Assembly: GCA_963770275.1 (NCBI GenBank)
Contig: CAVYPD010000003.1
Coordinates: 62,001 to 126,000, forward strand
DNA: 64,000 nucleotides
Source of the DNA: Roseiarcus sp963770275
GTDB lineage: Bacteria > Pseudomonadota > Alphaproteobacteria > Rhizobiales > Beijerinckiaceae
Reading direction: 5' to 3'
Part shown: piece by piece, positions 18,350 to 28,234 of the stretch
Layout: each line of letters opens with the position of its first letter
Numbering within the stretch: the first letter of the stretch is position 1
Notes under the pieces: generated by a model
What the model saw: the letters and a program-made list of their open reading frames with translations, nothing else
Told to the model about the DNA's origin: nothing
Databases searched by the model: none
Program-made: the position numbers and the translations under genes

Positions 18350-19167
18350 AGGATGCCATATCGCAGAAGAGCGCCAAGCAGGCGCAGCCGGCTTGTCTTG
18401 ATCCGGTGCCGAGGCGGGGCGAAGCCCTCTTTCAGCATTCTGTCCAGGATCGAGCCATAGGCCGCAGCCATCAATCGCGGCGCTTTCACCGCCGCTCGCG
18501 GCGCGATCGCCATAAATGATTGGGCCTTCTCGAAATGCTCATGAGCCCGCGCGGCAACTTCGACGCAGGCGCCGGCGAGCTTCGGATCCGCAGCGGCGGC
18601 CAGAGGTTCATCGGTCGTCACCCCCGCAGCCGTTAGCGCCTCGCGCGGCAGATAGAGCCGGCCGATGCTCGCGTCTTCGTCGATGTCGCGCAGGATGTTG
18701 GTGAGTTGGAGCGCGCGACCAAGGTGGTGAGCAAGCTCGACGCCGGGTTCGTCAGACAGGCCGAAAATGCGCACCGAGAGCCGGCCCACGGCGGACGCCA
18801 CTCGATCGCAATAGAGGTCCAGCGTCGCCCAGTCCGGAGCGCGAATGTCCCGTTCCGCGTCCATCGCCATGCCGTCGATCACGGCGTCGAAATCTTCATG
18901 CTTCAGATGAAAGCTGCGCGTCGCCTCGTCGAGGGCGCCGAGATGGGAAGGTGCCGGTCCGGCGAACATCGAGGCAATGTCGGCGCGCCATTTCTCTAAC
19001 TTCGCCAAGCGCTCAGCCGCTGTGGCCGGCCCGCGGTCGTCAGCGATGTCGTCGACTTCGCGACAGAAGCCATAGACCGCGAACATTCCCTCGCGCTGCT
19101 TCGCCGGCAAAATGCGCATGGCGGTATAGAAGGAGCTGTGCGCGACAGGCGCCGCCTGCGAACTCAT
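18346..19167 (-). CDS. hpnD: Presqualene diphosphate synthase
   Basis: The 273-residue prenyl synthase condenses two farnesyl diphosphates into presqualene diphosphate. It has both Asp-rich diphosphate-Mg motifs, EVDDIADD near residue 36 and LQLTNILRDIDED near 160, and the RLYLPREAL segment typical of HpnD. Its product goes to HpnC and then HpnE to give squalene. Start and stop overlap hpnC and hpnE by 4 bp. Confidence 0.93.
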   Translation of the reverse strand: MSSQAAPVAHSSFYTAMRILPAKQREGMFAVYGFCREVDDIADDRGPATAAERLAKLEKWRADIASMFAGPAPSHLGALDEATRSFHLKHEDFDAVIDGMAMDAERDIRAPDWATLDLYCDRVASAVGRLSVRIFGLSDEPGVELAHHLGRALQLTNILRDIDEDASIGRLYLPREALTAAGVTTDEPLAAAADPKLAGACVEVAARAHEHFEKAQSFMAIAPRAAVKAPRLMAAAYGSILDRMLKEGFAPPRHRIKTSRLRLLGALLRYGIL

Positions 19168-20039
19168 GCCGTCGCTTTCGCTCGCCCGCGCCCCGCGCGC
19201 ATCATCGCTGAGCCGAGAAATCGCGCCGCGCCGAGCCCGCCGACGAGCGCAAAGCCAGCCTTGCTGAGATGCACGCGTTCGCTCAATGGGTCGCGGCCTT
19301 CCAGATCGTGCGAGAGACGTCGCGCGAGCGCATGGATCGCGGCGATCTCCGCGCCGAGCCGCACATCCTGGATTTGCCGGATGAGCGGCCCCCCGCGCGC
19401 CACGAGTTCGCTCGTTCGGGCGGCAAGTTCGGCAAGCGCCCCGCGCAGAGGCGGCGGCGCCTTCGGCGCGTCCAGCATCTCCACCGAGGCGCCATGCGCG
19501 GCAAGCGTGTCAAGCGGCAGGTAAACGCGATCGAGGCGCTTATAGTCCTCAGCGCAATCCTGAAGGTGATTGATGATCTGCAACGCCGAGCACAGAGCGT
19601 CGGAGGCCGGCCACATTGACGGATCTTCTTCGTGTACGTCGAGAACGAAACGGCCGACCGGCGCCGCGGACAAAGCGCAATAGTCCATCAGCTCAGACCA
19701 GTTCGCATAGCGGTTCTTATGCGCGTCGAGGCGAAAGGCCTTCAAGAGATCCAGCGCATGCTTCGGGCTCAAGCCCGTCTTAGCAAGCTCGAGCCGCAAG
19801 GGCTCGGCTTCGTCGGCCGGCGCCCCGCGCCCGGTGAGCGCATCGTCGAGATCGTCGAGAAGCTTAAGCTTCGTCTCTGGCGACAGAGTCGGGTGATCGG
19901 CGACATCGTCGGCCGCGCGCACGAAGCGATAGAAGGCCAGGATCGGACCCCGTCGCTGCTCGCTCAAGAGCCACGACGCGACGGGAAAGTTTTCATCTCT
20001 ATGGCCCTTGCCTGAGAGGGCCTGCTTCACCGTCGTCAT
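19164..20039 (-). CDS. hpnC: Hydroxysqualene synthase (squalene synthase-like)
   Basis: The 291-residue squalene/phytoene-synthase-fold enzyme converts presqualene diphosphate to hydroxysqualene. It has the HpnC opening GHRDENFPVASWLL, the first Asp-rich motif RAADDVADH, and the altered second motif INHLQDCAEDYKRLDRVYLP. I use ATG 20039, which overlaps the hpnB stop (ATGA); the longer in-frame ATG at 20105 would run into hpnB. Confidence 0.93.
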   Translation of the reverse strand: MTTVKQALSGKGHRDENFPVASWLLSEQRRGPILAFYRFVRAADDVADHPTLSPETKLKLLDDLDDALTGRGAPADEAEPLRLELAKTGLSPKHALDLLKAFRLDAHKNRYANWSELMDYCALSAAPVGRFVLDVHEEDPSMWPASDALCSALQIINHLQDCAEDYKRLDRVYLPLDTLAAHGASVEMLDAPKAPPPLRGALAELAARTSELVARGGPLIRQIQDVRLGAEIAAIHALARRLSHDLEGRDPLSERVHLSKAGFALVGGLGAARFLGSAMMRAGRGRAKATA

Positions 20040-21220
20040 GCGCGCCCTGTCTCTCGCATCGGCGCTTGGAATCGTCCTTTCCAATAGCCGCCGCGCCCCC
20101 GCCAATATTGGTACGCGGAATCGAAAGTGAAGGCGACATAGGCCGCTGCGATTGCGGGCAGGGCAAAGCCGCCAACAAGGGAGCGCCCATAGAGACGCAA
20201 CATCGGCGCAAGCGCAATCGCCATCATCGCCCAGGTGAGCGCGCCGACCGCTTGCGCAGCGCCGCGCGCGAAGATCGCGAACAGCAGCGGCGCCACATAG
20301 ACAAGCGCCATTCCTCCGATCGCGCCCGCAAGCCGCAGGGGTGAATAGTGCAATTCGGCGAAGGCAGAGCGCGACACCATCCGGCGGAATTCGTCGAAGG
20401 TTGAATACGCGCGCAAACTATCGACGCTCTCGGTCAAGCCCAGCCAGATTTGCCCCTGCCCTTTCATGAGCGCCCCAAGAGCGCAGTCGTCGATGAGCGC
20501 GTTGCGCACGGCCTCGAGACCGCCCGCTGCATGAAGAGCTTGGCGTCGCACGAGCATGCAGCCGCCGGCAGCTGCGGCGGTCCTCCGCCTCGGATCGTTC
20601 ACCCAGGCGAATGGATAGAGCATCTGAAAGAAGAAGACGAAAGCCGGCGCCAGCCAACGCTCTGCTGCGCTCTCGCAGCGCAGCTTTACCATCAATGATG
20701 TCAGCACGCTGTTTTTAGTGCGGGCGATCGCGACCAGACGAGAGAGCACGTGGGGCGCATAAGCGATGTCGGCGTCGGTGAACAGGACGAATTCAGGCGC
20801 CTGCTCGCTCGCTTCGACCTCGGCCAAGCCCTGACGCATGGCTGACAGTTTGCCAGTCCAGCCTGGCGGCGGCCCGTTTCCCGTAACGATTTTTAACCGC
20901 TCGGCAGCACGGGCTTCGCTCGCTGCAGTCGACGCGACCGCGGCAGTGCTGTCCGCACTCTGATCGTCAACAACGACCACCGAAAATTGCCCAGAATAGT
21001 CTTGCCGGAGGAGCGAGCCGACGCTGTGAGCAATCATGTCGGCTTCGTCGCGAGCCGGGATGATCGCAACCACACTCGGCCACGCGTCCGGGTCGTTCCG
21101 AGCCTTGTCCGCTACCGCGGCGGTATCGTCCCGCTCGCCGCACAACCAGAACCATCCCCTGCCGAACAGAAGGTAGGCCCAGATCGCGAGCGGAATGAGG
21201 GAGATGGCGACAAGAATCAT
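20036..21220 (-). CDS. hpnB: Hopanoid-associated family 2 glycosyltransferase
   Basis: The 394-residue membrane glycosyltransferase has an N-terminal transmembrane segment, a GT2 domain with SVVAIIPARDEADMI, the VVVVDDQSADST motif, the FTDADIAYAP DxD-type motif, and three or more C-terminal membrane spans. Its biochemical role in hopanoid synthesis is not settled. It keeps its usual place between hpnA and hpnC and overlaps both by ATGA. Confidence 0.9.
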   Translation of the reverse strand: MILVAISLIPLAIWAYLLFGRGWFWLCGERDDTAAVADKARNDPDAWPSVVAIIPARDEADMIAHSVGSLLRQDYSGQFSVVVVDDQSADSTAAVASTAASEARAAERLKIVTGNGPPPGWTGKLSAMRQGLAEVEASEQAPEFVLFTDADIAYAPHVLSRLVAIARTKNSVLTSLMVKLRCESAAERWLAPAFVFFFQMLYPFAWVNDPRRRTAAAAGGCMLVRRQALHAAGGLEAVRNALIDDCALGALMKGQGQIWLGLTESVDSLRAYSTFDEFRRMVSRSAFAELHYSPLRLAGAIGGMALVYVAPLLFAIFARGAAQAVGALTWAMMAIALAPMLRLYGRSLVGGFALPAIAAAYVAFTFDSAYQYWRGRGGYWKGRFQAPMRETGRA

Positions 21221-22291
21221 TTCAGGTGGCCGTGGGTGCGAAACCAGGCGATCGCGTCGGCGAGACCTTCGACATAGGGCCTTGAGACATAGCCGAGCTC
21301 GCGCCGCGCCTTGGCATCGTCGAAGAACATATGGTGACGCGCCATCCGCAAGCCATCCGACGTGATGAACGGCTCAACGCCGCGTAGTCTCGCCAAGAAC
21401 TCCGCTCCGTAAGCGATTGGATAGAGCATTGTCGCGCGGCAACTTGACGGTAGGCGGTCGTCGCCCGACCAGCCGTGCGATGTCGGCGAGCATATCGCCG
21501 AGAAGCACGTTGTCGCCGCCAAGAATGTAACGCTCGCCGATTCTTCCGCGTTCAAGCGCGGCGATGTGTCCGGCAGCGACGTCATCGACATGCGCGAGGT
21601 TAAGCCCGGTGTCGACAAAAGCCGGCATACGTCCTGATGCGGCTTCAACGATGATGCGTCCGGTCGGCGTCGGCCGGACGTCGCGCGGACCGATCGGCGT
21701 TGACGGGTTGACGATCACCGCCGGCAAACCATCACGCTGGATCATCGCCTCGACCAGGCGCTCGGCGGCAACCTTGCTGCGCTTGTAAACGCCAATGCCC
21801 CCGCCGTCCGCGAGCGGATTGTCCTCTGTCGAGACGGCGCCGTCAGTGAGCTTCAAGGTCGCCACACTGCTCGTGTAGACAATGCGCTCGACGCCGGCGC
21901 TGAGCGCCTCCTCCATGATGAGGCGCGTGCCTTCGACATTGCTGCGGCGGATCTCTTCCGGGTCTCGCGCCCAGAGCCGGTAATCGGCAGCCGCGTGGAA
22001 AAGGTAGCGGGCGCCTTTGAGCGCCGCCGCCAACGAGGCGCGATCGCGGAGGTCGCCCTCGCAAACAACGTCCGTCGGGTTGAGATTTGTCCGGGGGCTT
22101 GAAGCACGCGCCAGAACGCGGACGGGGTGGCCGCGGGCTCTCAACGCTGCCGCGATCGCGGAACCGAGAAAGCCGCTCGCGCCCGTGACCAGAATGGTCG
22201 AAGACGATTGGCGCACGCCCTCAGTCGCGGCTGTCACATCTGAGTCGCCAGTTGACCCGCGAGCGATGCTTTGTCCCGCGTCACGATCCAT
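21217..22291 (-). CDS. hpnA: Hopanoid-associated NAD-dependent sugar epimerase/reductase (one frame break)
   Basis: This SDR-fold, epimerase-like protein begins with the NAD motif ILVTGASGFLGSAIAAALRA and shows FHAAADYRLWARD, the Ser region VYTSSVATLK and the catalytic GVYKRSKVAAE. After a frame break near 21433 the C-terminal domain continues as MLYPIAYGAEFLARLRGVEP through REELGY-type residues to the stop. Joined, it is about 357 residues; the first 30 are extra and the true start may lie later. It is the first gene of the hpnA-B-C-D-E-shc operon. Confidence 0.88.
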
Positions 22292-22793
22292 GCGCGAAGC
22301 TTACCAAACGGAGGAGCGCTGCTGAAGCGCTCGCTAATATTTCGTCAGGAAACCGTTTATTCGGTCCGAGATGGCTGCGCTTTCGCTCGAAATCTCTATG
22401 ATTCTCGCTTGCGATCATCCAAGTTCTTATTCAACAGCGGTATAGGGCTTCTCGCGATGTGCTCCATTCGGCCTCGTGAGGTCAAGCGCCTTCGGAGCCT
22501 GGCTGCTCGGCCGATCCGAAGTTGTTCATAAAAATAGAAACACAGAAAAATCTCTTTTTCACGAGACCTAGACTGTGATAGTGGATCGCGTCAAAGCCAA
22601 GCGCTGCGCCTATCCTCGTCATCGAGAGGGCTACGCCAAGCTGTGCTTCTCGGAGGCCGCCCTGCGTACCATGACGCCTCAGGACAAGGTCGAGGCGCGG
22701 GCCTTGAGGGAGCACCCGGAGCTCGGAAGGAAATGGCATTCTAACGGTTTGAAATCGCTCGTTTCGCGGAAGGAAATGGCGCCCGGGATGGGC
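22292..22793. other. 502-bp intergenic region with no supported gene
   Basis: This stretch separates the hopanoid operon (start at 22291) from the end of the GH3 gene. Open frames at 22575-22910 (+) and 22482-22739 (-) have no recognisable family and no clear ribosome site. It should hold the hopanoid promoter on the minus strand. The part at 22320-22570 is more AT-rich than its surroundings. Confidence 0.5.
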
Positions 22794-24929
22794 TCACTTG
22801 GCCAATTCGATGGCGCAACTCACAAGAGCGCTTGGATCCGCGCTCTGCCCGATGTGGATTTCAAAACGCCCCGACTCCAGAACGCGATCGAGGCTGTTGC
22901 CAACGAATGACAGATCCTCAACCGGAAGTCGCCAGGTCGCGTCCTTGCGCTCTCCGGCCTTGAGATCGACCTTCTGCACCCCCTTAAGCTCCAATAAGGG
23001 TCGAGCGACACTAGCGACCGGATCGCGCACAAACAAGAACGCCGTCGCCTCGCCGTCCACCTGGCTCTCGTTATGGACGGCTATCGTCACCTCGACCGTG
23101 TCGCCCGCCTTAACGCGGGTCCGCTCACAGCGAAGATCGTCGAGCGCGAAGCGGCTGTATGAAAGGCCATGCCCGAAGGAAAACTGTGGCGTCGGCGGCA
23201 GATCGAGATAGGTGCTGGAATAATGCACTCCGGGCGCATAGGGGCGACCGGAAGGAAGCTCATTGTAGAAGATAGGGACCTGCCCAACATCGCGCGGCCA
23301 GCTCACGGGCAATCGGCCGGTCGGGTTGAATTTTCCCGTCAGAACATCGGCGACCGCGTTTCCGGCCTCATGCCCAAGAAACCACGTCGCAAGCACCGCG
23401 TCAGCGCGCTCGAACAGCCAAGGAGCGGTCAGCGGCCGACCTGAGGAGAGCGTCACGACGACGGGCTTGCCGAGGGCAAGTATGGCTTCGGCGAGCGCGC
23501 GCTGGCGGCCAGGCAAGCCGATGTCGACTCGGCTCGCGGCCTCTCCACTCATCGCCGCGCCCTCGCCAAGGCAGAGCACGACAGCTTCGGCGTCGGAGCA
23601 TAGATCGATTGCGGCCGCTATACCGCCTGTCTCGTGTCCATCGATGTCGACGCCGGCGGCATGATCGATTTGGCATTGCGGCAACGCCGCCTTGAGGCCG
23701 TCAAGAATCGACACGACGTCCTCAGGGTTGCCCGCCGAAGCCCAGGACCCCAGCATCTCGCCCGGCGCTGCAGCCAGAGGGCCGATCACGGCGAGGCGTT
23801 TAATCTTGAGGGATAGCGGCAAAATCCCCGTGCGGTTGGACAAGAGCACAATCGCCTTCTGCGCGGCGTCTCGCGCCAGCTCGCGCCGCTTTGCGGCTCG
23901 GCGCGCATCCCGCGGGGCCGATCCGCGCCGATAGGGATCATCGAACAGCCCAAGCCGCTCCTTCAGCTTGAGCACCCGCCGCACGCTGGCGTCGATCGTG
24001 GCCATTGTTACGAGGCCGCGTTCCAGCGCCTCCGCCAGGCATTGGGTGTACGCGCCGCTGGTCATGTCGAGATCGACGCCCGCATTGAGGGCGAGCGCCA
24101 CAGCCTCGACGAGGTCCGCCGCAACGCCATGATTGAGGAGTTCCGCGACAGCGTTGTAGTCGCTGATCAAGACGCCCTCGAAGCCGACGACTCCTCTGAG
24201 CCAGCCTTGCAGCAGCTTGGCGTTGGCGGTCATCGGCGCGCCAGAGACATCGATGAACGCCGGCATGATCGCCGCTGTCCCCGCAGCGACAGCCGCGGCA
24301 AACGGCGGCAGGTAAATCTCGTGCAATGTCCTCTCGGACACTTCCGCCGAGGCATATTCGCGACCGGCCGTAACCGCGCCATAGGCGCAGAGATGCTTGG
24401 CGGTGGCGGCAACGCTATCCTGGGCGGCAAGATTGGGTCCCTGGAAGCCCCGCGTCTTGGCCGCCGCCATCTGAGAGGCGACCCAGGTGTCTTCGCCGGG
24501 GCTCTCGATAATGCGTCCCCAGCGTGGATCGCGAGCCACGTCGATCATCGGCGCAAAAGTCAGGGCGACCCCGTCCTCCGCAGCCTCTTCGGCAGCGACG
24601 CGCGCCGTTTTCTCCCACAGATCAGGCGCAAACTGACAGGCTTCCGCCAACGACACGGGAAAGATCGTGTGGTGGCCATGGATCACATCGAGGCCCATGA
24701 GCAGCGGAACGCCGAGACGGGATTCCTCGACCGCGAGGCGTTGGACAGCCCGCGTTTCGTCCGCGCCCCAGAGGTTGAGCAAATTTCCGATCCGCCCGGT
24801 TCGAATCCCCTCTTGCAAGTCTCGGAGCTCGCCGGGACCGGTGACCACGCGGGACGCAGCGACCATATTAAGCTGCCCGATCTTTTCCTCGAGCGTCATC
24901 GTTTGAAGCAATGCGTCGATGCGTCCCAT
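22794..24929 (-). CDS. bglX: Family GH3 beta-glucosidase
   Basis: The 711-residue enzyme hydrolyses terminal beta-glucosides. It has the GH3 N-terminal domain (LGVPLLMGLDVIHGH near residue 73, TFAPMIDVARDPRWGR near 122, VAATAKHLCAYGA), the nucleophile Asp in GVLISDYNAVAELL near residue 255, the C-terminal alpha/beta domain (KAIVLLSNRTGILPL), and a fibronectin-like end after FSFGHGLSYSRF. The layout is that of BglX. No signal peptide is visible, unlike periplasmic BglX, so it is probably cytoplasmic. It is divergent from the ABC-transporter-led operon. With the beta-1,2-glucan enzymes nearby it could cleave sophorose. Confidence 0.92.
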   Translation of the reverse strand: MGRIDALLQTMTLEEKIGQLNMVAASRVVTGPGELRDLQEGIRTGRIGNLLNLWGADETRAVQRLAVEESRLGVPLLMGLDVIHGHHTIFPVSLAEACQFAPDLWEKTARVAAEEAAEDGVALTFAPMIDVARDPRWGRIIESPGEDTWVASQMAAAKTRGFQGPNLAAQDSVAATAKHLCAYGAVTAGREYASAEVSERTLHEIYLPPFAAAVAAGTAAIMPAFIDVSGAPMTANAKLLQGWLRGVVGFEGVLISDYNAVAELLNHGVAADLVEAVALALNAGVDLDMTSGAYTQCLAEALERGLVTMATIDASVRRVLKLKERLGLFDDPYRRGSAPRDARRAAKRRELARDAAQKAIVLLSNRTGILPLSLKIKRLAVIGPLAAAPGEMLGSWASAGNPEDVVSILDGLKAALPQCQIDHAAGVDIDGHETGGIAAAIDLCSDAEAVVLCLGEGAAMSGEAASRVDIGLPGRQRALAEAILALGKPVVVTLSSGRPLTAPWLFERADAVLATWFLGHEAGNAVADVLTGKFNPTGRLPVSWPRDVGQVPIFYNELPSGRPYAPGVHYSSTYLDLPPTPQFSFGHGLSYSRFALDDLRCERTRVKAGDTVEVTIAVHNESQVDGEATAFLFVRDPVASVARPLLELKGVQKVDLKAGERKDATWRLPVEDLSFVGNSLDRVLESGRFEIHIGQSADPSALVSCAIELAK

Positions 24930-25091
24930 GCGCTTGCCTTATCTTGAGCGGTCGACCGATGGTTCCGACCACGATTGTACTTTGGAGCGGAACAGCGGCC
25001 TTTACCGATGAACAGTCAATCTAGGCTGCTAGCACCCGCAAGACTGCGGCGCCGGATCGTGCGAGAATAAGCGCCTGGGGAAGGGAATTCG

Positions 25092-26921
25092 ATGGCGGAA
25101 CAATCCACGGAACCATCAAAGGGCGCCGACAACACGGATAGCGCCTCGCTCAAAAGTCTGTTCTCCGACGTCATCTGGATGGCTTCGGCCTTCTGGGTTT
25201 CGCGCCAGCGCAACACGCTCCTAGCACTGGCCGGCGGGCTAATCGTAGTGGTCGGCGCCACGGCGTACATGCAAATCAGGCTCAATTCCTGGAACCGACC
25301 ATTCTACAATGCCCTGACCAACAAGGACATGCCCGGCTTCCTTGCCCAGCTTTGGGTCTTCGGCGAGATCGCGGGCATATTGCTGGTCCTCAACGTGGCG
25401 CAGATGTGGCTTAATCAGAGCTCCAAGGTCGTCTTGCGCCAAGGCCTGGTGAACGATCTCCTGGACCAGTGGCTGAAGCCTAAGCGCGCGTTCCGTCTTT
25501 CAAATTCGGGCCCCCTCGGCGCCAACCCCGACCAGCGCCTCCAAGCCGACGCTCAGCATCTGACCGATCTTTCCACCGACTTAGGCGTGGGCCTTCTGCA
25601 GTCGAGCCTACTTCTGCTCACCTTCGTTGGCGTCCTTTGGGGGCTGTCGAAGGGCCAGTTTCTGCCGATCGCTGGCCGTGATTTCGCGCCGCCCGGCTAT
25701 CTCGTCTGGTGCGCGCTGGTCTACGCCGGGCTTGCTTCCTACGTGAGCTGGCGGGTTGGCCGCCCGCTCATCAATCTCAACGCCGAGCACTATGCGAAAG
25801 AGGCAGATTTTCGTTTCGCGCTTGTGCGGATAAACGAACACATCGACGGCATTACCCTCTACGGCGGCGAGGCCGACGAGAGAGGCCGCCTCAATGGCGT
25901 GTTCGGCGACGTGCTGGACATCTCACGGCGGATCGTCACTGCCGTGACGCGGTTGACCTGGGTCACCGCCGGCTACGGCTGGTTTACGATCATCGCGCCG
26001 ATTCTGGTCGCGGCCCCGGCCTATTTCCGAAGCAACATCAGCTTCGGCGAACTGATGGTAATCGTCGGCGCCTTCAATCAGGTCCAAACCGCGCTTCGAT
26101 GGTTTGTGGACAATTTCTCCAATCTCGCGGACTGGCGGGCGACTTTGTTGCGCGTGGCTCGGTTCCGGAAAGCGATCTTGGGCATGGATGACCTCGGCCA
26201 GGCGGCGAGCCGTATCAATTTCGCTGAGGCGGACGGTCCGTCGATAAAGATCGACGATCTTCGGGTCGCCTCACCGGCAGGTTGCGTTACGCTGAGCGAA
26301 CCCCATTCGGACATCGACGCCAAGGAACGTGTCCTCATCGCGGGCGAAAACGGCGAAGAAAAGGCTTTGCTGTTTCGCGCCATCGGTGGGCTGTGGCCGT
26401 GGGGGAGCGGCCGGATCACGCACCCGGCGCGGAACACGATCATGTTCATGCCGGTGCGAGCCTATATCCCGCCCGGCTCGCTTCGCGAGATCGTCGCTTA
26501 CCCGCACCCCACCGATTCCTTTGACCATCCGGCCGTTGTCAATGCGCTTGCCGGGGTCGGACTTGAGCACCTCGAGCCCCACCTCGACAAGGTGGATCGA
26601 TGGGACCGGGAATTGACCGACGACGAGAAGCAATGCCTCGCCTTTGCCCGGGTCGTCCTGCAAAGGCCCGGCTGGGTCGTGGTGAACGACGCGCTCGACG
26701 CTCTCGACCCAACCTCGCGCGAACGCATCAGAACGCTGTTCTCGAACGAATTGGCGGAAATCGGCATGATCAATATCGGGCATGACCAGCCTGAGACTGG
26801 CTTCTATCTCCGCAAGCTGCATCTGGTTATGGATTCTAGTGGCCAGAAGTTCGAACCGGAACGCGAACACCCGATGGCAGAACCGCCGAAATCCAGCGCC
26901 GAATCTCTTCCCGCCGAATAG
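25092..26921 (+). CDS. SbmA/YddA-type ABC permease-ATPase fusion with a degenerate ATPase site
   Basis: The 609-residue protein has the SbmA/BacA-like membrane domain (RLNSWNRPFYNALTNKDM, LNLNAEHYAKEADFRFAL-type segment, RINEHIDGITLYGGE) fused to an ABC ATPase domain, as in YddA. The ATPase motifs are decayed. The Walker A site at 418-425 reads GENGEEKA rather than GxxGxGKS. The signature near 508 reads LTDDEKQ rather than LSxGEQQ. Walker B ends VVVND (532-533), losing the Asp-Glu pair. The H-loop His (NIGHD, 564) remains. It is either a non-hydrolysing transporter, like proton-driven SbmA, or uses a partner ATPase. It begins a three-gene operon 11 bp ahead of the glucanase gene. Confidence 0.85.
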   Translation: MAEQSTEPSKGADNTDSASLKSLFSDVIWMASAFWVSRQRNTLLALAGGLIVVVGATAYMQIRLNSWNRPFYNALTNKDMPGFLAQLWVFGEIAGILLVLNVAQMWLNQSSKVVLRQGLVNDLLDQWLKPKRAFRLSNSGPLGANPDQRLQADAQHLTDLSTDLGVGLLQSSLLLLTFVGVLWGLSKGQFLPIAGRDFAPPGYLVWCALVYAGLASYVSWRVGRPLINLNAEHYAKEADFRFALVRINEHIDGITLYGGEADERGRLNGVFGDVLDISRRIVTAVTRLTWVTAGYGWFTIIAPILVAAPAYFRSNISFGELMVIVGAFNQVQTALRWFVDNFSNLADWRATLLRVARFRKAILGMDDLGQAASRINFAEADGPSIKIDDLRVASPAGCVTLSEPHSDIDAKERVLIAGENGEEKALLFRAIGGLWPWGSGRITHPARNTIMFMPVRAYIPPGSLREIVAYPHPTDSFDHPAVVNALAGVGLEHLEPHLDKVDRWDRELTDDEKQCLAFARVVLQRPGWVVVNDALDALDPTSRERIRTLFSNELAEIGMINIGHDQPETGFYLRKLHLVMDSSGQKFEPEREHPMAEPPKSSAESLPAE

Positions 26922-26932
26922 ACAGGACGTCG

Positions 26933-28234
26933 ATGCCACATTCCGCCAAAACCAAGCCCTATCATAAGGAAGTCAAGCGCCGGGAGAAACTCTCCGACGA
27001 GGGCTTGCTTGACCTCGTCCAGCGCCAGACCTTCCTGTTCTTTTGGGACGGCGCACAGCCGGCGAGCGGGCTTGCGCGCGATCGCACGGGACGGCTAACA
27101 GATCCCGCAGATGACGTCGTCGCGACCGGAGGTTCCGGATTTGGCGTGATGGCCATGATCGTAGCCTGCGAGCGCGGATGGGTGACGCGGGCCGACGTGC
27201 TCGCTCGCCTGTCGAAGGCGCTGGACTGCCTCGAGAGGGCGACCTGCTATCACGGCCTCTACCCTCATTTCATGCACGGCGACACGGGCGCCACGAAGCC
27301 GTTCAGCCGGAAGGACGACGGCGCCGATCTGGTCGAGAGCGCGTTCTTGTTTCAGGGACTCCTATGCGCCCGCGCCTATTTCGATCGCGATGCGCCGGAG
27401 GAGAAGCGCATTCGTGATCGCATAACGTATCTCTGGAGCGAAGCCGAGTGGGATTGGTACACTCAGGGCACTCGAACCGCCCTCACGTGGCACTGGAGCG
27501 CGACCAATGGCTTCGCGCTGAACCATCCTGTCCGTGGCTGGAACGAGTGCCTCATCGCTTATGTTCTGGCCGCTTCCGCGCCACGCTATGCGATGCCCGC
27601 CGAAGCCTATCATGAGGGCTGGGTTCAGAGCCGCCAGTTCATCAACGGACGCAGTTTCGAGGGCGTCGAGCTTCCTCTTGGGCCCGACGCGGGCGGACCG
27701 CTATTTTTTACCCATTATTCCTTCTGCAGCATCGATCCGCGCGGCCTCAGCGACGCCTACGCGGACTACTGGAAGCAGAACGTCGCTCACACGCGCATTA
27801 ACTACGCCTATTGCGTCCGCAACCCGCTTGGGTTCAAGGGCTACGGGCCAAACTGCTGGGGTCTCACGGCCGGCGACTCGGTCAAGGGCTACGATGCGCA
27901 TTCGCCTCGCAACGACAAGAGCGTCATCACGCCCAGCGCCGCCTTGGCAAGCTTCCCCTACTCGCCCACAGAGGCAATGGCGGCGCTTCGACACTTCTAT
28001 GACAATCTCGGCGACAAAATTTGGGGACGGTACGGATTCATCGACGGTTTCAGCGAGCAATATGACTGGTACGCCGACAGTTACCTCGCGATCAGCCAGG
28101 GGCCGATCGTCGTCATGATCGAGAATTACCGAACGGGCCTCATCTGGAAGCTGTTCATGGGCATTCCCGAGATCCGCGAAGGGATGACGAAGCTGGGCTT
28201 CAAGAGCCCGCATTTCGTTTCCGCGATAGCGTGA
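26933..28234 (+). CDS. Glycoamylase-like (PF10091/GH144-type) glucanase, likely endo-beta-1,2-glucanase
   Basis: The 433-residue (alpha/alpha)6-barrel protein ends with the family block YGFIDGFSEQYDWYADSYLA then GPIVVMIENYRTGLIWKLF, which defines the glycoamylase-like domain now placed in GH144. Characterised GH144 members are endo-beta-1,2-glucanases. Upstream, the FLFFWDGAQPASGLARDR start and a GGSGFGVMAMIVACERGW motif also fit. No signal peptide is visible in the first 30 residues, which is unusual for an extracellular endo-enzyme and suggests cytoplasmic or periplasm-independent use. It is 11 bp after the ABC gene and overlaps the GH15 start as GTGA. Confidence 0.83.
   Translation: MPHSAKTKPYHKEVKRREKLSDEGLLDLVQRQTFLFFWDGAQPASGLARDRTGRLTDPADDVVATGGSGFGVMAMIVACERGWVTRADVLARLSKALDCLERATCYHGLYPHFMHGDTGATKPFSRKDDGADLVESAFLFQGLLCARAYFDRDAPEEKRIRDRITYLWSEAEWDWYTQGTRTALTWHWSATNGFALNHPVRGWNECLIAYVLAASAPRYAMPAEAYHEGWVQSRQFINGRSFEGVELPLGPDAGGPLFFTHYSFCSIDPRGLSDAYADYWKQNVAHTRINYAYCVRNPLGFKGYGPNCWGLTAGDSVKGYDAHSPRNDKSVITPSAALASFPYSPTEAMAALRHFYDNLGDKIWGRYGFIDGFSEQYDWYADSYLAISQGPIVVMIENYRTGLIWKLFMGIPEIREGMTKLGFKSPHFVSAIA

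Noticed and set aside
22575..22910. Plus-strand open frame of 111 codons after the hopanoid operon
   Set aside because: It overlaps the end of the GH3 gene, has no family motif or ribosome site, and its composition looks like a chance frame.
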